NCBI GenBank assembly: GCA_047967505.1
Contig: CM106539.1
From: Dipteris shenzhenensis
Taxonomy: Eukaryota > Polypodiophyta > Polypodiopsida > Gleicheniales
Strand: one strand, 5' to 3'
Length of the DNA: 64,000 nucleotides
The notes under the pieces were generated by a model. It searched no databases, had not been told where the DNA came from, and saw only the letters and a program-made list of their open reading frames with translations. How positions within the stretch are numbered: position 1 is the stretch's first letter; each line of letters opens with the position of its first letter. The translations under genes were made by a program, and so were the position numbers. Below are positions 26,201-38,200 of this stretch, in pieces.

Positions 26201-29200
26201 GGGGGCTTTCAGATCATTTGCCCTCTTTTGTATGCAATTTCCCACAAGAAATTGGGGCTTTTGCATTTGGGGTGCAATTTTGCAAGTAAAAGAGCATTTT
26301 GGAAGTTTGCAAGCAGCTATGGACTCAATACAAGTCCATTTGCAGACTTTTGCAACTTTTTGCAGATTCTATTTGCAGATTTTTGGGCATGGGCATTCAA
26401 TAGAGTATTGAAGTGCATTTTGAGCTTTTGATAGGCTGTGACAGTATTTGTCACTGTGGGCATATTTTCTTTGCAGATTTTACTTGAGCATTTTACATCC
26501 CAGGAAGGGATTTTACTTGGTCACTTTGCTGTATTTTTTGAGATTATTTGGTGAAAATGGCTCAAAACAACCCCAATGAGGTGTTCGAAGTTCTCACACA
26601 GGAGGATAAGTTGGATGGCACCAACTGCTCCTTGTGGAGTTTCATGGTTCGCAATATCTTGGTTGGCAGACATCTTTGGGATTATGTCAATGGAGATGAA
26701 GCAAGACCAGATACAGCGGCTACACCTGTGACTCCTACAACTGGAGGTAGGGGTAGAGGTGCAAATGCAGCACAAGTAGTTGGAGCAGCCGCTCCAAGAG
26801 CTCCCACATCAGAGCAGAAAAGATGGGACTCTAGAGATGCACAAGCTCTTTCAGTGATTTGTCTCTCTGTCAAGAGGTTCATTATACCTCACATTTGGTC
26901 ATGCAAGACATCTATGGCAACTTGGGAGATAATAGAGAGTATGTTTGCAGCAAGAAATGATGCCAGAGTTTCCTTTTTGAAGCGAGAGCTTTCCCATACG
27001 CATATGGTGGATGAAAGAAAGAAAGAAAGAAAGAAATTTTATTAGAGTCTTCGGAAGACCGATGGGTCTATGAGACTGAAAGAAAACCTGATACAAATCA
27101 CAGTAAGGGTGGAGCTACTGAAACGAGCATCATCACCCGTGCTGAATCCTAAGTCTGATCATACATAATCAAATACATCTGGATGTAACAATGAAAAGAA
27201 AAGGACTGGTGGAGCGGAGCGGAATTCTCCGTATGTCATGTCCCCCTGGCTAGTGCATAGCTGGTGATGGGACGCTGGTGCCCGTCAAGGGATGCCGTGC
27301 GTCTCGGTCTCTTGGACGAGGCTCGACGCAAGACCAAAGCCACCGTGACTCCTGTGGGACGTATATCGGGTCTAAACAATGACGGGAGGCCCCCCAGAGT
27401 GATCTGTGTATCCCCTCGTTGTCTCGTGTGTCATGCTGCGATCGTCAGGTCGGGGTCTCTGTCACGTCGGCGGCTAGAGACTGAACGATCAATGTCACTC
27501 GATGGGAAGAACTCTGTGATCCTGCTCTGAGAGGTGTCTGATGATGTGACCAAGCCCCGTCGCCTGAGTAAGTACTCTCTATGTCGGATATCCTCGTGAA
27601 TGAAGGCCGCAAGGCATCTCTGATCTGGATAGGCAAGGAATCTCGAAAGGAGCCCAGAGCCGTCTCTGAAGAGGCAGTGGTAGCGACCTCAGATCTCGTA
27701 GTACACTGGGCACCTGAAAATAAAATGCTCCTCCGACTCAACCTCCTGACAGTCGCACGGTATGCATAAGCGATGCTCCCTAGGAATCCCCTCTGCTCTG
27801 CCGCTCTCTATGCGGAGGCGGTGTGATGATACCCGAAACTGTCCGATGGAGATCCGTAGTGAGTGAGGCATTTGAAGCTCAGTGTACCCCAGTGGTGTTA
27901 TGAATCCCTCCTCCGAAATGCGAAGACAGTAATCTCTATAGAAACTCAGCTTCACTAGAAGCTCCCTCGGCTCCAACCAAGTCCTAAAGGTGTGTAGCTG
28001 CAAGAGATCCTCTCAAATGACCTGGTTGGTATGTGGCCCAATCGGGATGGTGGGTGGGAGTATCGGAGGGGCATCTGTCATTATTGCAAGAAGCTAGGTC
28101 ACTATATTGGAGAATGCAAGAAGCGCATAGCGAAAGAGAAGAAAAGGGACTCAGGTATGGCTGTGTCAGATGCATCAGCTCCACATTCTCATGATGGGGG
28201 AGATGTTGCAGCCAACTTTGAGAAAGAGCACTATGCCTTTCTCTCTTGCACTTCAGATTTTTCGGTGGGTAGTTCAGATGCTACATGGGTTGAGGCTCAT
28301 GCATTGTCTAAGATGGAGCTCGGCATGGGGGCAGGGAAGGGGGCAGCCAGGTCGGAGGCGGGGGGGGGGGGGGGGGGGGACGGTGGTGAGGGTGATAACA
28401 GCTGGATGAGTGCGGGGGGGAGGGAGAACGGAAGTGGAAGGTGGGGCAGCTGGTGGCGGCGGAGAGGGGGATGGGAGGGAGGGGGCCCAACCTCAATTGA
28501 CACAAAAGAAGAAGCCTAGGATGAGGATGGAGCCGATCTATGGGATCTGGTCTAAGAACCCAGGGTCTCCTCCTCTACTACTGGAGCAAGTCTGTCGGCT
28601 TGGCGAGCGGGGCCCCACACGCCTCCTGGGCCTTGGCTGCTAAGTGGCTATCTGCATGCCCTTGGTCCCTTCCCCAACGGGATCTACCAAGGGCATGGAC
28701 TCCTCCATGGCCTCATCTCCCTGAGACTGAGAGACTACCCCACGCTCAGCTTTCTCCTTCGCTTTGTGATGGACTCTCCTTCGTCGGTTCTTCAGGGTCT
28801 TTTTGCTTGGTTTCTTCTTATGCTCCACTTTTGTCCACTTTCCACTGGAGGGCTCCCCCAAGGGGGTCTGGGACTGTTGCTGATGCATGCACGAGTGACT
28901 CTGCCTATCCACCTGAGGCTCTCGCTGATGATCCTCTAGCTGCCCGAGGGGCGTCTCTGGCCTTGAGAACGATCCCTGGCTAGGTGGCCATGCTCTCTGC
29001 ATCGGAGGCACTATCCCAATAATCCTGAGATCTCAATCCTCTGACGTAGCTCACCCCCCTCGAGAGTCTCGAGAAGGATCCACTCCAGGATGGACTCTGG
29101 GTCCTCTATCACCAATCTAAATCTTGGGACCCCCTCATCTGCCACCACCAACGTGGCTACTCTGGGGGGGACTCGAGTACTGTGCCCAAAGCTCTGCCAA

Positions 29201-32200
29201 TGGAGGGGAGGATGGGCTTGTACTCCTTGGGAAGTCCTAGAAAACGAAGCGTCACCGAAAAGCAAGGCACATGATGGGACGAGTTCACGTCCTCTACAGT
29301 AAAGCAGTGGTACCAGGGGAAAAGGAAAACCAGGTGCAGGCCAAGGTAGATGGGGCTCTGCTCAAGTAGTGCCTGGGTGGTGTTGGGTGAACGTAGCTGG
29401 AGAAGGAAGACTCCTCATCCATAGATGGTGACCTCTTAGATATGGTCCCCCTATAATGCTAAACTCTCCTATAACTAGTCGCGGATCTGGCTCTGAGCCC
29501 TACTATCGGCCCACTACTAATCTGTTCGAGAGGGATTGAACTGCTTGCTTGCCTTGTTGTTTGTGTTGGGGAGAGAAAATAACCTTGCTGGCTGGGGGGT
29601 TCGAAGGTGCTTCAATTTGAGCCCTTCTGGCCAGCCAAAAGTCGCCACCAAGTTCTCTTTCTTCCAAGTGTCAACAATGAACCCGAAGCTCCAAAAAGAA
29701 AGAAAAGAAAAAAGCCATGCTAGCACTGCAGACCGGCTGACACTCAAGCTGAGAAGTGAGCAAACTCGAGCAACGTGCAAGCTCAAAAGGAGACCCTCGA
29801 GACTCATCCCAGCCCCGACACAGGCAGCTGGTCCACCTCACTGCAGCAGCTCCAAGCAAAGGCTGAAAAAAGGTGGGAGAAGGAAAAAGCCAGCGCAAGG
29901 GGGCGGATAAGGACCCTGTGGGAAGAGGGGGAAGCGAAGGAAGAAGCAGGGCAGCGAGAGAGATGAAGAAGGGGAGCAGGGAAGAAGCGCACGGGGGGGA
30001 GGAGGTAGAAGAGGGCGGGGCTAGGGAGCAGCCTGCACGCAGGGGGGGAGAAGACAGGGCGGAGAGGAGAAGATGGCGCGGGGTGGAGGAGAAGGCGCCT
30101 GGGGGGGGAGGAGCAACAACGGGAGGGGTGCGGAAGGGGCAGGCGGAGAAGGAGGTGTGACACGGGAGGCAGAGGCGGGGTGGAAGGGAGGGAGGGGAAG
30201 CTATGGCAAGGAGGGGGGCTTCAGGAGTAGGGAGCAGCTCATCAACCCTTTACCTATTTGTTCTGGACCTGGTAGAATTGCCAGTGCGCATAGTGCAGAA
30301 TCTCCTCTCTCCTCCCCCTGTCCCATCACCTTATCCTCTAGACGTTTTGTCTGACTTTATTTATGTCACATCCTAATCTCCTAGACACCTAAATGTTCTA
30401 CCCCCCCATGAATACATGATTGACTCCACCCACATTTCATTACATAACTCCCCCTTGGCTAGTCCGATTTCCCAGATTTTGAACACGCCCAAGCATTTAA
30501 GACTCTCCCTCTTCCTATAGATCCACAGCAAAGAGGGGTTACACTCACTCAAACACGCCCTTTTACACAAACTAAAGTTTTGTGTAATATATTCCTCCCC
30601 GGGTGCCAAGTACAGGAGCATACTTGCAGACGGAAGCCGAAATAGTCATGTTTTTAACCACAGGAGCTATTCACATGTCTCTCCACAAATTTCTGCATCT
30701 TTTTATTTCCTCGCCTTAAATCTCTTAAGGCAGAATTTATTTACTCGCTCACCAAATATGTCTCCACCAAGTCCCTGCAATTCAAACATCCCAATCGTGA
30801 AAGCTCTCAAGATGACACATGGTCCTTCCCAGCTCACTAAAACTCCTTGTCCAGCTGGTGTTCAAGCCGGCTGTCATATTTCAGAACCAAATCACCCTTC
30901 TTATAACTTTCTATGAGAACTCTATCATCCCAACTGGGAATTCATGATTATTGCTTCTATTCCATATACCAAATGGAACAGGGTGAAACCTGTAACCACA
31001 TGTATTAATAAGCCCACAAAGCCATAGGCAGCCATTTTTCCCATTCACTTCTAATTCTCTCAATCATCTTTGCAATGATATTGCACATTGTCCCACTGAT
31101 CTTCTCCACTAGGCCATTGCATTGAGGATAATAAGCTCACGAAAACCGGTGCTTCACAGAAACCCTGGAAGCAAAATCTGTAACACACCTCCCCAAAATG
31201 CAGGGCCATGATCTATCACGACCTCAAGTGGGCATCCAAGCTATAAATAGATGTTCTCCACTAAGCAAGTGGCCACCGTTCGGGCAGTACAGTCCGCTTG
31301 GTAACGAAGACTGTGCTCACAATAATATAATGCTTTCCACGGCGGGAGAGCAGTAGAGGCTCCATGAAATGCAGCCCCCGTTTGTTGAAAAGGCCTAATG
31401 CAACGATGGGGTGCGGCGGGCCCCTTGAGAAGGAACCATCATTTGAATATTTTACAATGGCATCCTAAGAAGGAATGAAAAATGAAGGTCAACCCTTTCA
31501 TGGTGAGGGTGTGTCAAGCCAAGGGAAGCCCATGCAAATGAGACATCATAGGAACCATGTTTCAACTCTGTGGAGCAGCCTGATTATTCACCACTTGAAC
31601 CACCACCTAGAGATCCATCTCCTTCACCTTGCTGAGAGTGGTCAATGTGAGAGATTAGTGGGCCACTTAAATACTCTAGTCTAAAAATCCATGTAGAAGA
31701 AATGTCTCCACCAAATGTCAACAAAAAATCCATGTAGAAGCCGGTTTAATTTCCCGGACATGATGGGACAAAGACCCAGATAAACTCTTGAAACGGGTGA
31801 GGCATTTTGAGCAGTATTTCTTTCAAATACCCAAGGCCCATGTTGAAAAGCTTGCCTTGGCAACCTTGCATTTTGAGAAGTATGACTTGTTACGATGGGT
31901 GGTTGACCAAACCCAAGAGCAACCTATTGGAGAGTGTGAATGATTTCTTGAATTGCTCAAGGAAACTTTTTTGTTTTTAAGATACAAGAAAAAACTCATA
32001 TCGAAAAAGTCAAGGCAATATGAGGAAAGTTTGATGGAGTTTTAGATACACTTTTGGAAACTTTCCTTAGAAGTTAGAGTCAAGAAAGCAAGTTTATTAA
32101 TGTCTTCAAAAGACCAAAATGTCTATGAGACTGAAGAAAGCAAAAGGGCTAGGGCTACTAAAGCGGGATCCACATCCAAGGCTGATATCTAAGAGGTGGA

Positions 32201-35200
32201 TATCCCTAGACAAATAACCACATCGTCGCTCTACGGGAGAGTACAAAAATGCATGTTCATATGAGAGCCGAACAAAACACGCGTCACATGCACCCCTGCA
32301 CTAATCTAGGTGATTTTGTTGTATGCTTAGGACCCCATTGTAAGCCCTCGTCCAGGAACAATCAGACACGAGCTACGTAGGTCAGTCTCAAGAGATTTAG
32401 ATCAGTCCATTTTCACTAGTACCCACTGGAGAACTCAGTAAGTTGATGTTTCCATCTTAGGGTTTAGTTAGACCTAGGTCTCAGCCCAGAAGGGCCCCCA
32501 AGGGCTGGCCTCTGGAAGAAGGCAGGAGCAGCCACGGTAGAAGCCCCAAAAGGGCCCCCTGAGGCAGCTCCAAGCAAAGGGAAAAGCACTAGGGAAGGTG
32601 CCTTATATAGGCTGCCCTTCCATCCCTATACAGCATTTGGGCTGGCATTTATGGCCTAGCCAGCCAACCAGCCGACTGGCTGGTCATCTGATTTGGGCTG
32701 GTTGGGTTGGCCAAACCCTATTTAAAGGGGGCCTTGCAACCCTCATTTCTCATCCAAAGCCTCCAAGTCTTCAGCCTTCCTCTCCAGCCCCGGTGGAGCC
32801 TCTAGCCCTTCCAAGATCCCTGCAGGACGGCAGCAATCTCAGCAGTCCCTAATTGCAATCCAAGAAGGTGTCCACGCAGCACCATAGCTCGGGATCAGAG
32901 TAGAAGTTTGGTGTTATGTTTCAGCAGCTTTTCCTTTTCAATTTTCAGCTCTCTTTCAGCATTCACTCAGTTTCTCAGCTCCATGGCTCTCTGTTTTTCC
33001 ATCCTCCCTTACTCTCTCTCTCACTCGCGCAGCTCTGTTGCATGCCCATGGACAGGACAAAGCCTCTTCGATAGCCTTGCACAGTGGTCTACATTGACAA
33101 TGTGGGCAGCGTTAGGCCTTGGTCGTGGCTGGTCTGTTTCTCAAGCATTTGTGGGTCAGCTCTCATTGTTTGAAGTATTTTATATTTACAGGTTCTCCAA
33201 GTATAAGCAAATTCTTCCCTATTTGGGGAAAGAGGCCCTCAATGGGTATAGGGACCCAATCTAGTGTTGTCTCCATTTCTCTAACCTTAAAACTCTCTCT
33301 CTCTCTCCCTCTATGTGGTACATACGCATACACCTCACAATAAGGTTTGAAGAAGGTCTCACTGCGATTAAACGATCATTAACCGCTGCATGTTACATTG
33401 GTATCAAAGCTTCGGTCTGTAATCGAGCTTGACTACAGTGAGGGCATGGTTGTATTGAGATCTAGAAAGGACACACATACCAGCATCATGGAGCAGCAGA
33501 GGAGAGAAGAGGAGCAGGAGTCCAGAGAAGACAAAGAAAGTCCGCTTCTGCCCAGCACTAAAGAAATGTTAGAGAAGCTCATGGAACATAGTCGATATCC
33601 TCCTAGCCCAGCTAGAAGAAAAAACTTCAGGCAGCTGGGAGAAAAAGGCAAGCAGGTGGAGGAAACGAAGAACTCAAAGAAAAAAAAAGAAACAAAGGGA
33701 GAAAAAACCAGAAGAAAGCGAGGGAATGTTAATTTCAAAAAACTGTTCTTATTGATGTGCGAGGAATGCAAGCAGGAGGAGGCGGTTAAATGCGATGAGA
33801 TGGCCCAAGCCAAGAAGTAGCACAAACTCGACCAGGAAGCCATGTTGCTCTAGCATAGACAGATGTTGGCCACCATGTACGCTAGCATGAGCACCACTAT
33901 TCCCGGAGCCACACCAACTTCGACATCAGCCAAGGTTACTCCGCTCACCCGGTCCACGTCTCATCATACAAGTGAGGCAGTTACGTGGTGGCATCATTGA
34001 GCCAGTAGTTACATTGACCCAACCACGCATGTGACGAGTTTCAAATAGAATAGTTTGTGTCCGACCTCAAAGCTCAGCTTCTACTACCTGAGTACATGCT
34101 GAATTTGAAAGACGAGTTCTCTAATCTATCCTAGAACGGTCTCCCAATGTTGACTTGTAGCAATAAGGTTATCACACTGGCTCAGCAATAAGGAGTGTCC
34201 AAGACTAGCAAGATGAAGCTAATCTTACGACCTCTCGTTATCGGGTGCCAGTTCATTAGGGGTTCGGACTCCAATATTCACTTCTCTGTCCGAACTTTGA
34301 CCCGCTCACCTATGAGCGTGCGCTTACCCGCTTACCCGTTTAGGAAATGATGCTAAACAGGGGAAAGCCTAAGCAGGTCTGACAAGGAGCCAAAGCCTCG
34401 CAGCAATCTTCAACCCCAGGCTCCAGCAAGTAAAGGTCCTCAACAAAAGGACAATAGCTTCCATAAGAAAGACAACCAGCAATCGTCTGTCAAAAGGAGG
34501 AATCTAAGCCAAAAATGACTCCATATGAAAAAGCTAAAGCAAGCATCACGGGAGGCTACTTAAAGTTCAACGAGTAGAAGCAATACCACGCGGAGATCAG
34601 CTCTATCTCCATGCCAAAAAGAGTGAGTTTGGGCTGATATCTAGGCTATATCATCAGCACAGGCGGCATCCACTAGGACCCAGAAAAGGTTCAACTGGGC
34701 AGTCTCCACGACAGCTCAAGAGATCCAATCCTTTGTAGGGCTTTGCCAGGCCTATAGCTCTCACATGCCCGTATTTTCCACCACTTCGGCACCCTTAACA
34801 GATCTATTAAAAGTGATTAAGACACGCTGGTAAAATATTCCCCTTATAGGTGCAGCTTTCCAAGCCTTTCACGATTTACAGCGGTTGGCCACTATAACTC
34901 CAGTTAAGAAAATAGCTCTTGCGATGATCCATTCTTGCTCATCATGGATGCAAGAAATGTGGCCATTGGGGAAATTCTACGGCAAGAAGATAGGCCAATG
35001 GCTTACTATAGCTGAAAACTCAATGATGCTGAAAAGAAATACTCTATCTATGACATGTCTATGACAGTGACTTGCAATGATTCAGGCATTGAAGCACTGG
35101 AAGCCGTTCCTTTATGGACGGACTCTCACAATCAAAACAGATCATCAAGCCCAAAAATAGCTTCAAACAATGCCTAGCTCACAGTGAGTGATCGGCAGTC

Positions 35201-38200
35201 CTGATGGAGTCAAATATTTGAACAATTCGGGGGTATGATCAAATATGTCTGTAGAAAGAATAACCCGTTGCCAACGCTCTCAATAGAAAAGCATCCATTT
35301 AGATAATTCAGGGGGCCATTGTGCTCGAGATTCAAGGGAAAGACCTTGATTCTATGAAGGCACAGTACGTGGATTCAATGGAGTTCGACACTCGGTATCA
35401 GTGCACCACGACTCTCACTCCCAGCCATTACTCAATCCAAGATGGGAGGCTTTTTACAAACATAGACTATGTGTGCTTAAAGAAAAGCGGACAAGCTCTT
35501 CTCCATGATGCCCTCACAAGTGGCTGTAGAGGCATCAATAGCACATTGGAGAAACTAGAGCGCTACTTTTACTGACAAAAAATGTGAGCAGAAGGATGTG
35601 TATAGTTATATCCAGAGATGTCAAATTTGCCAAAAAGTGAAAGTCAAAAGAGAGTAGGTTTGCCAAAAGGCCCTTTTTAGAACATCACCATGGATTTCGT
35701 GAGACCCCTTCTAGCATCTGCAGGTACGTGAAACACTCAGTATCTAATCATTGTTGATCGCTTTAGTAAATTTTATATGCTTATTCCTTGCAAGCAGACA
35801 ACCAGCGCAAAAGACATAACCCGCTTATTCATCAGGTATTGGTATCCGATTGGAGGTTTGCCACAGACCATTACCACAAACAAGGATTCCAAATTCACCT
35901 CGCATCTCTAGAGGGACCTATTTGAAAATATCGGCACCAAGCTCCAAATGTCTAGTGCATTCCATTCACAAACAGACAGGTAATGAGAGATATATAATCA
36001 ATTGGCCTTGATGTACTAAAATCTTATTGTCATGATGCACAGTCAAAGTGGAAGTAGTATCTCCCGCTCGTACAAGCCATCCTGAATGATACAGATTCTT
36101 CGAGCATTGGTAGGTCCTCGAGGTGCCCCATCCACAGCACCACAGCATCATGACAGTTAGCAACATTACAAAGACCACGAGTCAAGTCTATGTAATGAAT
36201 TCGAGGACAATAGCTCTAGATTTCATATATGTTCCAGAGACGCCACGACCCTCAATGGGACCCTAGCTAGCCCACACTGAGCTTGACTCACTCATGACTA
36301 GATCTTGATGATGGTCTCATAGACTCTGAGCATTTGTGCCTTTTTTCCTAGTTACTTTAGTAGGATCATAGTTAGGGGAAACGGGGAACGGAAACGGAAA
36401 CAAAAACGTTTTGAGATTTTTGGGAGGGCTGAAACGAGGAAATGCCACGTCAGCAAGGGGGGGTTTTAGAAAAGGGGGTTTTGAGATGAGAACACCCACA
36501 TTTAGAATGCTACAACCTACAGCCTACCTGTAACTTAAAATATAGTTCATAATATTTACCACAACGTCACTTAGAAGTTAGAACTCAAAACAAGTTACAA
36601 ATTAGAACTTGGAAGTTAACTTAGAAGGCTGAAAGAGAGGGCTGAAAGAGGGGGCTGAAGGAGGGCTGAAGCCTGAAAGAGAGCTGAAGGAGTGGAGTTT
36701 GAGCTTTGAAGGAGGGCTGAAGGGGAGTAGATGATGATGGAGGGCTGAAGCAGCGCCCATGAGAGAAAGGAGTACAAAGGAGTGAATGGGGCTCAAGGAG
36801 GGCTGGAAGACCTTGAGTATGGAGAGAGTATGAGGCTGAAGGAGTGAAACATTGCACAGGAGGCCAAAATCGAAATCAAAATTACCAAAATCCGGTTGGT
36901 GGCGGATTTTCGAGACCCTAGACACTTTGTTGTCTGAAATGGGCCGTTTCTGTGCCCTGAAACGCATTTCAGACTGGCTGAAACGTTTCAGCCAGCCATT
37001 TCAGGGTCCTGAAATGTTTCACACCCTAAAACGCGTTTCAAAATAAAATCTTGCCTGAAGCGGCGTTTCAGGCCTAGCTGGGCTCTAAAATGTGTTTCAG
37101 CGTAACTGTGAGTAGGATGCTTAGGGATGTACTACACACTCTGTACATTGGGGGGTTGATCCTGTTATAGGTCATCTCTTGATGTCACCGTAGCGAGAGT
37201 GAGTGTGCCCGCCCAGTGAGTGAGGCTAGGGTAGAGAGTGAGGGCCTCTATTGTGGGTGTACCCACCCTTGTGAGGATAGACTAGGGTAGGTACTATGTG
37301 GTCCTCTTGGGCCCCATGCTGGTTCACATGCCTTTCCATGGCTGCCCTTCTGTAGGCATATCTTGCTGCACATTGGGGAGGCCTAGAGGCTGGAGGGTGG
37401 CATGTCAGTTGGCCTTTGAGGCATAGTAGTTCAGCCCTTATGGACGGCAGAGGTAGGTCAGCCCTTCCTCTTGTGCAGGTTGGCTAGAGGGCAGAGAGTA
37501 CAGCCCCTCTTAGAGGCTGATGCAGCACCTTTCCTATTCATAGACATCCCTTTGTACCCCTATTATTACCTTTAAAAAGTGTTGAAAAATAATTCCATTA
37601 AGAAGCATCCCTCATAATCACTCTCAATGTAATAATATTATGCATATATATTTACTTATTAAACACATTTATATCAATATGACAAGAGCTTTCTAGTGTT
37701 TTTATAGCATAAATAACAAGATATTTATGGATATGTTTCTAAAGAAGTTTAAATTACTATAAATAAGTATTAACTTGGGCTTATATATCACTCTCATAAA
37801 ATACATGTAATATTTAATACTATATATGCAAGATTTTCTAGAATATAACCCCATATATGTGCTCAAATGGGATTTGCCAATCAATTTGAGTGATTGAATG
37901 ACTATCTTTGGACATTGGATGTGAAAGTTATGTCACTTTTAAAATGTTGTCCAAGGTAGTTAAGTTATGTCACTTTTAAAATGTTGTCCAAGGTAGTTTC
38001 GTTGGAAGGCCTACTTCAAAGAGGTTTCGCTGGCGAAACTACCTTGATGGCTTGCTTCAATGAGGTTTCTTTGGAGAAACCCTTTCATGAAGATACATTG
38101 AGAGAGGGTTTTCAATGTCACCCCCTATTAAGTAAAAGTTGTAAGAAGGATCATAAGGAAATTTTCATAGACAAGTCTACTCTACATGTGGGTTTCTTTA

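Larger units (their letters stand above)
25296..28340 (+). mobile_element. Copia LTR retrotransposon, 5' half with nested LINE
   Basis: The 5' LTR is 25296-25567 (TGTTAGAATTATT to TCTCACA), followed by the primer site TGGTATCAGAGC (25570-25581), a GTAC-rich leader and gag from 26557. Gag is broken by LINE D (27015-28031), resumes with a zinc knuckle at about 28078 and stops at the G-rich start of an L1 relic near 28340. Pol and the 3' LTR are missing. An LTR of the same family lies in opposite orientation at 44518-44736. Confidence 0.9.

Noticed and set aside
29804-30354. Several frames of 90-120 codons in purine-rich DNA
   Set aside because: Low complexity in every frame; no conserved motif.
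36602-36967. 121-codon minus-strand frame in the hAT-like element
   Set aside because: Its Ser/Pro/Leu bias comes from GGCTGAAGGAGG repeats; there is no transposase motif.
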